A stretch of 64,000 nt of DNA from Gammaproteobacteria bacterium (GCA_036381015.1 DASVDR010000009.1:1-64000), one strand, 5' to 3'; counted from the first letter of the stretch, positions 36,086 to 46,914 are shown. Numbers and translations: made by a program. Notes: generated from the letters alone by a model not told the origin.

Positions 36086-39000
36086 TTACACGCCCTCCCG
36101 CGAATCCTTGGCGAGTCGAATGATCCAACGGTGCTCGCCTCCGGACTGCTCCGCGACGAAGGCCCGATCGGAATCGGGCGCCGCCCAGCGGCTCGCGAGC
36201 GTCTCGGTCATCACGTACTCGCGGAACGCACGGAGCGCATCGTGGACGGCCGCGTCGCCGTCGATCTCGAGGACGATCCGGTCCGCGACGTCGAGCCCGG
36301 CCTGCTTGCGCGCGTCTTGCACGGCGCGGACGAGCTCGCGCGCGAGCCCCTCGCGGCGCAGCCCGTCGTCCAACGACGTATCGAGCCCCACGAGATAGCC
36401 GCCCTCCTCCGCGCAGGCGAAGCCTTCGGCCGACGCGGTCTCGACCAGCAGGGACTCCGGTGGGAGCTCGACCTCGCAGCCTTCGATCACGGCGCGCTGC
36501 GTCTCGCCGCGCGCCACGGCGGAGGCGACCGCGGCGGCGTCCGCCGTCGCGAGATACTGCCGGATCGCGGGAATGAGCTTCCCGTAACGCTTGCCGAGCA
36601 ACGGCAGGTTGGGCTTGATTCGATAGCTCACGAGCTCGGCGTCGCGGGCGAGCAGCTCGATGGACTTGACGTTCAGCTCGTCGAGGATCTGGTCCTCGTG
36701 GCGCTCGACCGCGCGCGTCGCGGCGGCGTCGGGCACACGCACGAGAAGGCGCTTCAAGGGCTGGCGCACCTTCAGGCGCGACTCGTTCCGCGCGGCGCGC
36801 CCGAGCCCGACGACCCGCTGCACGATCTCGGTCTCGGCGAGCAGAGACGCGTCGAGGCGCTCGGGCCGGTGCTCCGGCCACTCCGTCATGTGCACGCTCA
36901 TCGGCGCGGAGGCGTCCACGCGCCGCACGAGATTCTGGTACATGGCCTCGCTCAGGAAAGGGACGAACGGCGCGAGGAGCCGCACGAGCGTCGCGAGGCA
37001 CTCGTACAGCGTGACGTACGCGGCCTGCTTGTCGTCGCCGCTCGCGGCCTTCCAGAAGCGCCGCCGGTTGCGCCGCACGTACCAGTTGCTGAGCTGGTCC
37101 ACGAAGCGCTCGATTGCCGCGCCCGCTTGCAGCGCGTCGTAGCGCTCGAGCGCATCCGTGGCGGTCCGCACCGTCTCTTCCAGCAGCGAGATCACCCAAC
37201 GGTCGATCTCGGGCCGCGCCTCGTACGGGACGTCGCGAGTGAAATCGACGTCGTCGAGGCGCGCGTACATCACCAGGAAGCCGTACGTGTTCCACAGCGT
37301 GTTGATGAAGCTGCTCGCGACGTCGCCAATGATCTCGACGGACACGCGCTTTTGCACGTCCGGCGCGACCCGCGCGGTGAAGTGCCAGCGGAGCGCGTCG
37401 GCGCCGACCGAATCGAAGACGTCGTACGGGTCGACGATGTTGCCGAGCGACTTCGACATCTTCTTGCCGTCCTGGTCCACGATGTGGCTCAGGCAGACCA
37501 CCGTCCGGTACGCGGCGCTGTCCGAGATCATCGTGGCGATCGCATGCAGCGTGTAGAACCAGCCGCGGGTCTGGTCGATCGCCTCGCAGATGAAATCCGC
37601 CGGGAAGCTCTTCTCGAACGTCTCGCGGTTCTCGAAGGGGTAATGCCACTGCGCGTACGGCATCGCGCCCGAATCGAACCAGCAGTCGATGACCTCGGCG
37701 ACGCGCCGATACTCGCGCCCGTCGTGAACGAACGTGACCTCGTCGACGGCCGGCCGGTGCAAGTCGAGGCCCGCAAGGCTTCGGCCCGCCCGCTCCTCGA
37801 GCTCGGCTACCGAGCCGATGCAGATGTAGTCGCCGGCGCCGTCCGTCCAGAGCGGCAGCGGCGTGCCCCAGAAACGCTCGCGCGACAGCGCCCAGTCGAT
37901 GTTGTTCTCGAGCCAGTTGCCGAAGCGGCCGTCGCGAATGTACTCCGGCACCCAATGGATGCCCTTGTTCAGCTCGACCAGCCGCTCCCGGAACGCCGTG
38001 GTGCGGATGTACCAGGCGTTCTTCGCGTAGTAGATCAACGGATCGCCGGTCCGCCAGCCGAACGGATAGTTGTGCCGATAGCGTTCCTCGCGGAAGAGCA
38101 GCCCCCGCTCGCGCAGCAGCCCGATGATGACCGGGTCGGCCTCCTTGAAAAACTTGCCGGCAACGGGCTTCACGTCCGGCAGGAAGTAGCCGTCCTCGCC
38201 GACGCCGTGCACGACCGGAAGATCGTGCGCTTGACCGAGGCGCAGGTCGTCTTCGCCGTAAGCCGGCGCAATATGCACGATGCCGGTGCCGTCCTCGGTG
38301 GTGACGAACTCGGCCGTGCGCACGCGGCAGATGTCGCCCTCGGCCGGCAAATAGTCGAACAGGCGCTCGTATCGCATCCCGTCGAGCTCGCGCCCGAGCG
38401 CCGTGCGCGTGATCTCCGCGCCTTCACCGAGCACGCGCTCGACGAGGTCCCGCGCGAGGATCAAGGTCTCGCCGCCGTGCCGGACCCACGCGTACTCGAC
38501 GTCGGGATGCACCGCCAGCAACAGGTTCGAGGGCAGCGTCCACGGGGTGGTCGTCCAGACGAGGAAGAAAACGTTCTCTTCGCCTTGCACCTTGAACCGG
38601 ACGAACACCGAAGGGTCCTCGACTTCCCGATAGCCGAGGGCGACCTCGTGGGACGACAGCGTCGCGCCGATGCGCGGATCGTACGGGACCACCTTGTACC
38701 CCTGGTACATCAAGCCGCGTTCCCAGATCTGCTTCAGCAGCCACCAGACGGACTCGATGTAGGCGTTGTGGAGCGTGAAGTAGGCCTCGCTCATGTCGAC
38801 CCAGTAGCCCATGCGCTCGGTCATGGCCTCCCAGTCGGCGACGTAGCGCATGACCGACTCCCGGCACTTCGCTACGAAGCTCGCGATGCCGACCTCCTCC
38901 TCGATCCGCTTCTTGTCGAAGATGCCGAGCGCCTTCTCGACTTCGTGCTCGACCGGCAAACCGTGGGTGTCCCAGCCGGCCTTTCGGGGGACGTGGAAAC

Positions 39001-39226
39001 CGCGCATCGTCTTGTAGCGCGGATAAAGGTCCTTGAACGTGCGCGCGAGCACGTGGTGGATGCCGGGCCGGCCGTTGGCCGTGGGCGGACCTTCGTAGAA
39101 GACGAACGACGGCCGGCCGCGCCCCGCTTCGAGCACGCGCTTGAATACGTCCTCGCGCCGCCAGAACTCGAGGACTTCCTTCTCGAGGGCCGGCCCGTCG
39201 TAACGGGCAGCGACTGGTTCGAACAT
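36086..39226 (-). CDS. ileS: isoleucyl-tRNA synthetase, type 2 (long form)
   Basis: A 1046-residue synthetase, about 100 longer than E. coli IleS. The class-I signature takes the form PTANGRPGIHHVLART near residue 50 and KMSKS is at about 589. The editing domain has TTTPWTLPSNLLLAV. The C-terminus has SRLKVRQPLKRLLVRVP and the LDTSLDDGLRREGLARELV block typical of type 2 (eukaryote-like) enzymes, and it lacks the zinc finger of type 1. Type 2 enzymes are often mupirocin-insensitive. ATG at 39226 gives the conserved start; longer frames read into the T-box leader. Confidence 0.93.
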   Translation of the reverse strand: MFEPVAARYDGPALEKEVLEFWRREDVFKRVLEAGRGRPSFVFYEGPPTANGRPGIHHVLARTFKDLYPRYKTMRGFHVPRKAGWDTHGLPVEHEVEKALGIFDKKRIEEEVGIASFVAKCRESVMRYVADWEAMTERMGYWVDMSEAYFTLHNAYIESVWWLLKQIWERGLMYQGYKVVPYDPRIGATLSSHEVALGYREVEDPSVFVRFKVQGEENVFFLVWTTTPWTLPSNLLLAVHPDVEYAWVRHGGETLILARDLVERVLGEGAEITRTALGRELDGMRYERLFDYLPAEGDICRVRTAEFVTTEDGTGIVHIAPAYGEDDLRLGQAHDLPVVHGVGEDGYFLPDVKPVAGKFFKEADPVIIGLLRERGLLFREERYRHNYPFGWRTGDPLIYYAKNAWYIRTTAFRERLVELNKGIHWVPEYIRDGRFGNWLENNIDWALSRERFWGTPLPLWTDGAGDYICIGSVAELEERAGRSLAGLDLHRPAVDEVTFVHDGREYRRVAEVIDCWFDSGAMPYAQWHYPFENRETFEKSFPADFICEAIDQTRGWFYTLHAIATMISDSAAYRTVVCLSHIVDQDGKKMSKSLGNIVDPYDVFDSVGADALRWHFTARVAPDVQKRVSVEIIGDVASSFINTLWNTYGFLVMYARLDDVDFTRDVPYEARPEIDRWVISLLEETVRTATDALERYDALQAGAAIERFVDQLSNWYVRRNRRRFWKAASGDDKQAAYVTLYECLATLVRLLAPFVPFLSEAMYQNLVRRVDASAPMSVHMTEWPEHRPERLDASLLAETEIVQRVVGLGRAARNESRLKVRQPLKRLLVRVPDAAATRAVERHEDQILDELNVKSIELLARDAELVSYRIKPNLPLLGKRYGKLIPAIRQYLATADAAAVASAVARGETQRAVIEGCEVELPPESLLVETASAEGFACAEEGGYLVGLDTSLDDGLRREGLARELVRAVQDARKQAGLDVADRIVLEIDGDAAVHDALRAFREYVMTETLASRWAAPDSDRAFVAEQSGGEHRWIIRLAKDSREGV

Positions 39227-39566
39227 CGATCGATTCCGCGAATTTGGACTGGCCCCGCGGCAGCCGGCGGCTTCGGTGCGGCCTGACCGGCGGCGGCGCC
39301 GGGGCGATGGGGAGGTCGCGGTACCACCCGGCTTTGCCGCGTCCTTGCGGACTCGGCCTCGTGGGCTGCGCGCGCAGCCCGGCTCGCTGACGGGAGCCAG
39401 ACGACTGAACCTACTGATCGCGCGGCGCGGCCGCCTCGGGCGCCCGCTCGACATGCCGCGGTGTTCGGAACAGCAGCTCCGGGGTGATATTCGCCGGTGC
39501 GCGGGTCAGGGCTTCCACCATCCCCTGCTCGCTGTGCCCGCCGCGGGCCGGTTACTCGTCCCCTTC
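39227..39566 (-). promoter_or_regulatory. T-box riboswitch in the ileS leader (Ile specifier)
   Basis: On the minus strand the ribF-ileS gap holds successive T-box landmarks. GAAGGGGACGAGTAACC (from 39566) contains the AGTA S-turn. AGCGAG and GATGGTGGAAGCC (39532-39510) match the apical Stem I sequence. GAATATCA (39492-39485) contains specifier ATC, an Ile codon. AAAGCCGGGTGGTACCGCG (39335-39317) is the T-box itself, with TGGT to pair with tRNA ACCA ends. A GCGG/CCGC stem can close the antiterminator. A long GC hairpin lies downstream without a U-tract, so the mode of control (termination or translation) is unclear. Confidence 0.92.
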
Positions 39567-39592
39567 ACGGCTTTGCGGCGAGTGTACGCGAT

Positions 39593-40522
39593 TCAGGCGC
39601 GAAGCGCAGCCCGGGCTTCCACGACGTCGCGCTCGATTTGCGCCTTCAGTGCGTCGAGATCCGCGAAATGCCGCTCCTCGCGCAGGCGTTTGACGAAGTG
39701 AACCGTAATGTGCTCGCCGTAGACGTCGCGGTCGAAATCGAAGATCAGCACCTCGAGCAACGCTTGCCCGCCGCCGATCGTCGGGCGTGTGCCGACGCTC
39801 GCGACGCCGTCGAGCAACCGGTCGTCCAAGCCCTCCACGCGGACGGCGAAGATGCCGTCGATGGGCGCCCGCCGCCGCTTCAGGCTCACGTTCGCGGTCG
39901 GAAAACCGAGCTGCCGGCCGAGGCCCAGGCCGCGGATCACGCGGCCGGACATGCTGTAGTCGCGGCCGAGCATGCCCTTCGCGGCGGCGAGGTCGCCGGC
40001 GGCGAGGGCCGCGCGGATCAATGTGCTGCTGACGCGCTGCCCCTGCCACGACACGGGCTCGACGACCGTGACGCCGAATCCATGTCGTCGCCCCGCCGCG
40101 CGTAGCTCGTCCAGACCTCCTCCGCGCCCGAATCCGAAACGGAAGTCGTGGCCGACGATCACGTGCCGCGCGTCGAGCGCAGCGACGAGAAGCGAGTCGA
40201 CGAAGACTTCCGGCGAGAGACGCCGGATCTGCCGGAAGGACGGGCAGAAGAACTCGTCGACGCCGTGCCGCGCAAGCAGCTCGAAGCGCTCTCGGAAGCA
40301 GGTCAGCCGCGGCGGCGGGTTTCGCGGCGACAGGACCTCGCCCGGCATCGGCTCGAACGAGAAGACGAGCGCCGGGCAGCTTCGCTCGCGCGCCGACTCG
40401 AGCAGCCTCGCCAATATCTCCTGGTGCCCCAGATGCAAGCCGTCGAACGCGCCGATCGTCACCGACCGGCCGTTCGGCGCCGCATGCCGCCGCAGCGCGC
40501 CGATCGTGCGACAGAAGCGCAT
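39593..40522 (-). CDS. ribF: bifunctional riboflavin kinase/FAD synthetase
   Basis: A 309-residue enzyme. The FAD synthetase half has VTIGAFDGLHLGHQEIL and SSTLIRAALAAGDL; the kinase half has GRVIRGLGLGRQLGFPTANV and the GVASVGTRPTIGGG loop. It makes FMN and FAD. ATG at 40522 follows the murJ stop by two bases. The T-box leader of ileS begins right after its stop. Confidence 0.95.
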   Translation of the reverse strand: MRFCRTIGALRRHAAPNGRSVTIGAFDGLHLGHQEILARLLESARERSCPALVFSFEPMPGEVLSPRNPPPRLTCFRERFELLARHGVDEFFCPSFRQIRRLSPEVFVDSLLVAALDARHVIVGHDFRFGFGRGGGLDELRAAGRRHGFGVTVVEPVSWQGQRVSSTLIRAALAAGDLAAAKGMLGRDYSMSGRVIRGLGLGRQLGFPTANVSLKRRRAPIDGIFAVRVEGLDDRLLDGVASVGTRPTIGGGQALLEVLIFDFDRDVYGEHITVHFVKRLREERHFADLDALKAQIERDVVEARAALRA

Positions 40523-40524
40523 GC

Positions 40525-42141
40525 TCAATCGCGAGACCGCAGGCCTGAACGGCCCTGCGCGAGCGCGCGCGGCCGCAGGCCCGCGGCAAAGCACGCCGCG
40601 AAATAAGCCGCCGCGCCGCCGAGCACGCAGACGCCGAGCCACGCGAGGCGCTCGCCGCGGGCCATCGCGAGCCAATCGCCGGCCTCGCCCAGCACCCAGA
40701 CGAGATAGGCGGACATGACCGCACAGCCGGCGACGACCTGCGCGAGGAGCGGCCGCCATCGCGCGCGAGGGCGATAGATGCCGGCCCGGACGAGGCCGGA
40801 CAGCAGCATCGCGCCGTTGAAGAGCCCCGCCAACGACGTTGCGAGCGCGAGTCCCGCGTGCGGCGGCGCCCGGTCCGTCCCGACGAGCAGCGTCACGAAA
40901 AGCACATTCAGCACCAGGTTCAACAGCAGAGCACGCACGGCGATCCTGACCGGCGTGCGCGTATCGTGCCGTGCGAAGTACGCCGACGCCAACACCTTCA
41001 CGAGGATGAACCCGATCAGACCGGGAGCGAACGCCCGCAAGCTCGCCGCCGACATCGCGACGTCGCGCTCGGTGAAGACGCCCCCGTAGAAGATCGTCGT
41101 GAGCAGCGGCTCGGCCGTGAGGAGCAAGCCGAGCGCGGCGGGCAGTGCGACGACGAGCACCCAGCGCAGCGCCCAGTCCAAGGTCGCCCCGAACGCGTCA
41201 CGCGACGCTTGGGCGTGCTGCTCGGCGAGGCTCGGCAAAATCACGGTCGCGAAAGCGATGCCGACGACGCCGAGCGGAAATTCCATCAGCCTGTCCGAGT
41301 AATACAGCCAACTGATGCTGCCCGCCGCGAGAAACGACGCGATCAGCGTATCGAGCATCAGGTTGATCTGCGCGACCGACGATCCGAAGACGGCCGGCAC
41401 CATCAGCCGGAGCACGCGCGCGACGCCCGGATCCACCCGTTGCCATCGCGGCGGCGGCAGCAACCCGAGCTTCAGCAGGAACGGCACCTGGAACGCGAGC
41501 TGCACGATGCCGGCCACGAGGACGCCGGCCGCAAGGCCGACGCCGGGCTGCGAAAAGCGCGGCGCGATCCACGCGGCGAAGACGATCAGCACGACGTTCA
41601 GCAGCACGGGCGTGAACGCCGGGACGGCGAACCGGCGGTACGTGTTCAGGATGCCGCCGGCGAGGGCCGTCAGCGAGATGAACAGAAGATACGGGAACGT
41701 GAGCCTCAACATGTCGACGGCGAGCTCTTGGCGCCCGTCGCCGCCACCGAAGCCGGGGGCGAAGACGAGAATCAGGAGCGGCGCCGCCACGACGCCTATC
41801 GCCGTCACGGCGAAGAGCACGACCGTGAGCGTCCCGGCCGTCCGGTCGATGAGCGCGCGGACATCGGCCGGCGACCGTACGCTCCGGTATTCCGAGAGCA
41901 CGGGGACGAATGCCTGCGAGAATGCGCCCTCGGCGAAGAAGCGGCGAAGCAGGTTCGGAATCTTGAACGCGACGAAGAACGCATCCATCAGAAGGCCCGC
42001 CCCGAACCAGTGCGAGAACGCGATGTCGCGGGCGAGGCCCGTGATCCGAGACACCAGGGTCATCGCGCCGACCACGCCGGTGGAGGCGAGCAGATCCTCC
42101 CGGGGCGCGGTCACTGCGGGCGATTCGGGCCGACTTTCCAT
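40525..42141 (-). CDS. murJ: lipid II flippase MurJ
   Basis: A 538-residue MVF-family protein with about fourteen hydrophobic helices. GVVGAMTLVSRITGLARDIA and FFAEGAFSQAFVPVLSEYR hold the conserved Arg and Glu residues of MurJ. It flips lipid II across the inner membrane for peptidoglycan synthesis. It heads the leftward operon murJ-ribF-ileS-lspA and is divergent from rpsT, with about 100 bp between them. Confidence 0.95.
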   Translation of the reverse strand: MESRPESPAVTAPREDLLASTGVVGAMTLVSRITGLARDIAFSHWFGAGLLMDAFFVAFKIPNLLRRFFAEGAFSQAFVPVLSEYRSVRSPADVRALIDRTAGTLTVVLFAVTAIGVVAAPLLILVFAPGFGGGDGRQELAVDMLRLTFPYLLFISLTALAGGILNTYRRFAVPAFTPVLLNVVLIVFAAWIAPRFSQPGVGLAAGVLVAGIVQLAFQVPFLLKLGLLPPPRWQRVDPGVARVLRLMVPAVFGSSVAQINLMLDTLIASFLAAGSISWLYYSDRLMEFPLGVVGIAFATVILPSLAEQHAQASRDAFGATLDWALRWVLVVALPAALGLLLTAEPLLTTIFYGGVFTERDVAMSAASLRAFAPGLIGFILVKVLASAYFARHDTRTPVRIAVRALLLNLVLNVLFVTLLVGTDRAPPHAGLALATSLAGLFNGAMLLSGLVRAGIYRPRARWRPLLAQVVAGCAVMSAYLVWVLGEAGDWLAMARGERLAWLGVCVLGGAAAYFAACFAAGLRPRALAQGRSGLRSRD

Positions 42142-42166
42142 AAGGGGCGCCGGCGCGGCGACCGGC

Positions 42167-42195
42167 TTGACTTGATTTCGAGGGCTTCGAATAAT
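42167..42195 (+). promoter_or_regulatory. rpsT promoter
   Basis: TTGACT at 42167-42172 and AATAAT at 42190-42195 with a 17-bp spacer read toward rpsT and would give a leader of about 40 bases. Confidence 0.6.
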
Positions 42196-42242
42196 ACCGC
42201 CCCTTTCACGGGTCCCCGCCGACCGTCAAACGGAACGACACC

Positions 42243-43763
<1,521 letters not shown>

Positions 43764-44021
43764 TCAGTCCGTGACCACGCTCACGTGCGTGCGCTTCTTC
43801 CGGCCCTTCGTGTCGAACGCGACCCGCCCCGCGGCGAGCGCGAACAACGTGTGATCGCGCCCGACACCGACGTTCGCGCCGGCATGAAAGCGCGTGCCGC
43901 GCTGCCGCACGAGAATGTTGCCCGGCGCGACCTGCTCGCCGCCGAAGCGCTTGACGCCGAGCCGTTTCGATTCAGAATCGCGCCCGTTCTTCGAGCTGCC
44001 GCCTGCCTTCTTGTGTGCCAT
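43764..44021 (-). CDS. rpmA: 50S ribosomal protein L27
   Basis: An 85-residue protein starting [20 protein letters not shown], the standard L27 N-terminus that reaches into the peptidyl-transferase centre. [18 protein letters not shown] is fully conserved. It needs no N-terminal cleavage, unlike firmicute L27. It lies 38 bp after rplU. Confidence 0.97.
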   Translation of the reverse strand: MAHKKAGGSSKNGRDSESKRLGVKRFGGEQVAPGNILVRQRGTRFHAGANVGVGRDHTLFALAAGRVAFDTKGRKKRTHVSVVTD

Positions 44022-44059
44022 GACCGAATCTCCTCACTATGCGCGCCGAGCCGGCGTGG

Positions 44060-44383
44060 CTAGGCGGCGTCGCCGCCCGTGATGGACGTGATCTCCACCT
44101 CGGTATAGTGCTGCCGATGCCCGTGCGTCCTTCTGTAGTGGGCGCGCCTCTTGAATTTCACGACCTCGATCTTCTTCGTGCGACCTTGATCGACGACCTT
44201 GCCCTGTACCTTACCGCCCGGAATCAGCGGCGAGCCGATGCGGATATCCGTGCCGGAGCCGACGAGAAGCACCTGATCGAAGTCGACGACGTCGCCGACG
44301 GCCGCGTCGAGGCGCTCGACCTTCAGCCGGTCGCCGGGGCTCGCGCGGTACTGCTTACCGCCTGTACGAAAGACCGCATACAC
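44060..44383 (-). CDS. rplU: 50S ribosomal protein L21
   Basis: A 107-residue L21 (MYAVFRTGGKQYRASPGD...; FKRRAHYRRTHGHRQHYTEV). It is first in the rplU-rpmA-obgE unit and is divergent from ispB, the usual gammaproteobacterial arrangement. A near-consensus promoter lies at 44440-44468. Confidence 0.97.
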   Translation of the reverse strand: MYAVFRTGGKQYRASPGDRLKVERLDAAVGDVVDFDQVLLVGSGTDIRIGSPLIPGGKVQGKVVDQGRTKKIEVVKFKRRAHYRRTHGHRQHYTEVEITSITGGDAA

Positions 44384-44439
44384 CGCAAGATGCTCCTAAG
44401 CCGCTGATGAAGCTCCGCCGGGCGGCGGAAAAGCGAGGA

Positions 44440-44468
44440 ATTCTAGTGGGCGGCGGAAACGCGGTCAA
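44440..44468 (-). promoter_or_regulatory. rplU promoter
   Basis: On the minus strand TTGACC (44468-44463) and TAGAAT (44445-44440) are separated by exactly 17 bp and read toward rplU, with a leader of about 50 bases. Confidence 0.75.
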
Positions 44469-44623
44469 CGAACGGCGCCCCGCGGGCGCTCCGCAGGCGG
44501 GAAGCGCGGGGACGGCCGCGACGCGTGCGCTGCGTGCGACGGTTGCGCCCGAAAAACGCCGACGCGTGCATCGAGTCGGGGCCGGCGCTCGCCAACGGGC
44601 GCGCTATCAGGCATCATCCGCTG

Positions 44624-45622
44624 ATGCATGTTGCCGCAAGCCGACACTCGGCACCTTCCCTCGACGCACTCAGATCACTCGTCGGCGACGATTGGGGCAG
44701 CGTCAACCGGGTCATCTATCGGCGCCTCGGCAGCGACGTCGCGCTCGTCAACCAGGTAGCCCATCACATCATCCATAACGGCGGCAAGCGGTTGCGGCCG
44801 CTCGCGGTGCTGCTCGCCGCGCGCGCGTGCGGATATCGCGCCGACGCGCACATCTCCGCGGCCGCCATCATCGAGTTCATCCACACCGCCACGCTGCTTC
44901 ACGACGATGTCGTCGACGGCTCCGGGCTGCGGCGCGGTCAGCGCACGGCCAACGCGAAGTTCGGCAATCAGGCAAGCGTTCTCGTCGGCGATTTCCTGTA
45001 TTCGCGAGCCTTCCAGATGATGGTCGAGATCGGCGACATGAAGATCCTCGACGTGATGGCCAACGCCACGAATACCATCGCCGAGGGCGAGGTTCTGCAG
45101 CTGATGAACTGCAACAACCCGGACATCACCGAGGCGGACTACATGGAGGTCATCTACCGCAAGACCGCGAAGCTGTTCGAGGCGGGCACGCGAATCGGCG
45201 CGATCCTCGCGGGGCAGGACGAGCGTGTCGAGCAGGCCCTCATCGGCTTCGGCCGCCACCTCGGCCTCGCCTTTCAGCTGGTGGACGATGCGCTCGATTA
45301 CGCCGCGAAACCGGAGGAGCTCGGCAAGAACATCGGCGACGACCTGGCGGAGGGGAAGCCGACTCTGCCGCTGATCTACGCGATGGACCACGGCAGCGCG
45401 GCGGAGCGCCACATGATCCGCGAAGCGATCGAGACCGGCGGCACGCAAAACCTCACGTCCATCCAGCTCGCGATCGAGTCCTCCGGCGGCCTGCGCTACA
45501 CGGCGGAGCGGGCGCGCACCGAAGCCGACGCCGCGATCGCCGCCCTGTCCGTCCTCCCGCCGTCGAAATGCCGCGAGGGCCTCGCCGGCCTCGCCCAGTT
45601 CGCCGTCAACCGGCGCTTTTGA
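44624..45622 (+). CDS. ispB: octaprenyl/polyprenyl diphosphate synthase
   Basis: A 332-residue trans-prenyltransferase. The first Asp-rich motif is LLHDDVVDGS and the second LVDDALDYAAK; GGKRLRPLAVLL binds isopentenyl diphosphate. It makes the long side chain of ubiquinone. ATG at 44624 gives the conserved start; a farther upstream frame is basic and unconserved. Position opposite rplU is conserved in gammaproteobacteria. Confidence 0.93.
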   Translation: MHVAASRHSAPSLDALRSLVGDDWGSVNRVIYRRLGSDVALVNQVAHHIIHNGGKRLRPLAVLLAARACGYRADAHISAAAIIEFIHTATLLHDDVVDGSGLRRGQRTANAKFGNQASVLVGDFLYSRAFQMMVEIGDMKILDVMANATNTIAEGEVLQLMNCNNPDITEADYMEVIYRKTAKLFEAGTRIGAILAGQDERVEQALIGFGRHLGLAFQLVDDALDYAAKPEELGKNIGDDLAEGKPTLPLIYAMDHGSAAERHMIREAIETGGTQNLTSIQLAIESSGGLRYTAERARTEADAAIAALSVLPPSKCREGLAGLAQFAVNRRF

Positions 45623-45712
45623 CGGCGGACGAGCGCGCAGAGCCTCTTTCCCGCCGCCGTCCCCGCATACGATGCGGCGAGAAGCCAGCTGGGCCTCGTT
45701 GTCGCGCCGCGC

Positions 45713-46009
45713 CTACGCCTTCTTCTGCGCCGCCTCGAATCGCGCGAGCTGCTCCGGCGTGGCCGGCGGCTGGTAGCGCGACTTCCACTCGTCGTATGGC
45801 ATGCCGTAGACGCGCTCGCGAGCCGTTTCGAGGTCGACGTCGAGACCTCTCTCCTGCGCCGCCTCCACGTACCACTTGCTGAGGCAATTCCTGCAAAAGC
45901 CGGCCAGAATCATCAGCTCGATGTTCTGCACGTCTTTGCGCTCGTCGAAGTGCCGAAGCAGCCGCCGAAAGACGGCTGCGTCGAGCTCCGTTCGGGTCTG
46001 CTCGTCCAT
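45713..46009 (-). CDS. DUF1244 family protein
   Basis: A 98-residue protein with the DUF1244 core: FRRLLRHFDERKDVQNIELM, LAGFCRNCLSKWYVEAAQE and ARERVYGMPYDEWK. The CRNC pair could bind metal. Function is unknown in the family. ATG at 46009 follows AAAGAGAG. It lies 17 bp after the sulfotransferase stop and is probably co-transcribed with it. Confidence 0.88.
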   Translation of the reverse strand: MDEQTRTELDAAVFRRLLRHFDERKDVQNIELMILAGFCRNCLSKWYVEAAQERGLDVDLETARERVYGMPYDEWKSRYQPPATPEQLARFEAAQKKA

Positions 46010-46026
46010 ACTCTCTTTCCGATTCT

Positions 46027-46914
46027 CTAAAAGGTGTTTAGCGCTTCGCGCACGACGTCGGGCCACAGCTCGTAGGCTCCCTTCCCGCCGGTGCGGCGCG
46101 CGAACTCGTCCGCAAGGCGTCTCGCCTGCTCCGCCGAGAAGTGGTTGCGCCAGTCTCCGACGATCCCCTTGCGGACGAATTCCGGCGCGCCCGGCGCTCG
46201 GGCGCTCGACCAGCGCCGCTGCTCGCGGCTCATGCTCCGAAAGCTGCTTTCCTCGAGCACGGCCGCGACAAGGCGAGAATCACGCACAACGTCGCGGGCG
46301 GCGCCGCCGAGAAACTCGCCGACTTCACGGATGACGGCCTCGGTCTCCTCCTGCATCCGCTCGTAGGTGACGAAGAGCACGTTCGAGTCGTCCTTGCGCG
46401 CGTACCACGACAGAAGGTGCTCGAAGTAGTCGCCGAAGTCCACTTCGCCGGCGATGAAGCACTCGAAGAAATCGTCGAACGTGCCATCGGCGAAGTCGTA
46501 GTGCTGCACGAAGCCGCGCGTATGGTGGAAGAACGAGACCGCGCAGTCGAACGGGTTGCGCGCGACGTAGATGTAACGCGCCGCCGCGTCGTAAGGCACC
46601 ATCGAGAACGGCAGGTGCGTCTTGATCAGCCGCGGCTCCGGCAGCTTCTCCACCGGACCGGCGCCGACCTCCTCGAGATGCGGAAACACCTGATCCAGGC
46701 GCTGCCCGGGCCCGAGCGGCTGCCCGCGGCTCCGAATCAGGAAGACGATGTACTGCATCCACGTCGTTCCGCACTTCGGATACGTGCAGACGAAGACATC
46801 GGAAGCGCGCGGCCGGTAGCGCAGGCCGGAGCCGAAGCCTTCCACGGGGAAGCCCATCGGCATGCGAAAACCGTCGTGCACGACGTAACGAGGGCGGCGG
46901 ACGGGCGCAGGCAT
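46027..46914 (-). CDS. PAPS-dependent sulfotransferase
   Basis: A 295-residue cytosolic-type sulfotransferase. The 5'-phosphosulfate loop is TYPKCGTTWMQYI, the 3'-phosphate block is YVARNPFDCAVSFFHH, and RKGIVGDWRNHFS is the C-terminal signature. His in KTHLPFS is the likely base. It moves sulfate from PAPS to a hydroxyl or amine of a small molecule; the acceptor is not indicated. Such genes are sporadic in bacteria, so the substrate may be a secondary metabolite or xenobiotic. Confidence 0.88.
   Translation of the reverse strand: MPAPVRRPRYVVHDGFRMPMGFPVEGFGSGLRYRPRASDVFVCTYPKCGTTWMQYIVFLIRSRGQPLGPGQRLDQVFPHLEEVGAGPVEKLPEPRLIKTHLPFSMVPYDAAARYIYVARNPFDCAVSFFHHTRGFVQHYDFADGTFDDFFECFIAGEVDFGDYFEHLLSWYARKDDSNVLFVTYERMQEETEAVIREVGEFLGGAARDVVRDSRLVAAVLEESSFRSMSREQRRWSSARAPGAPEFVRKGIVGDWRNHFSAEQARRLADEFARRTGGKGAYELWPDVVREALNTF

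Noticed and set aside
36131-39286. Very long open frame on the plus strand opposite ileS
   Set aside because: It is the antisense shadow of a conserved synthetase in GC-rich DNA, with Arg/Val/Asp-rich composition and no family motif.
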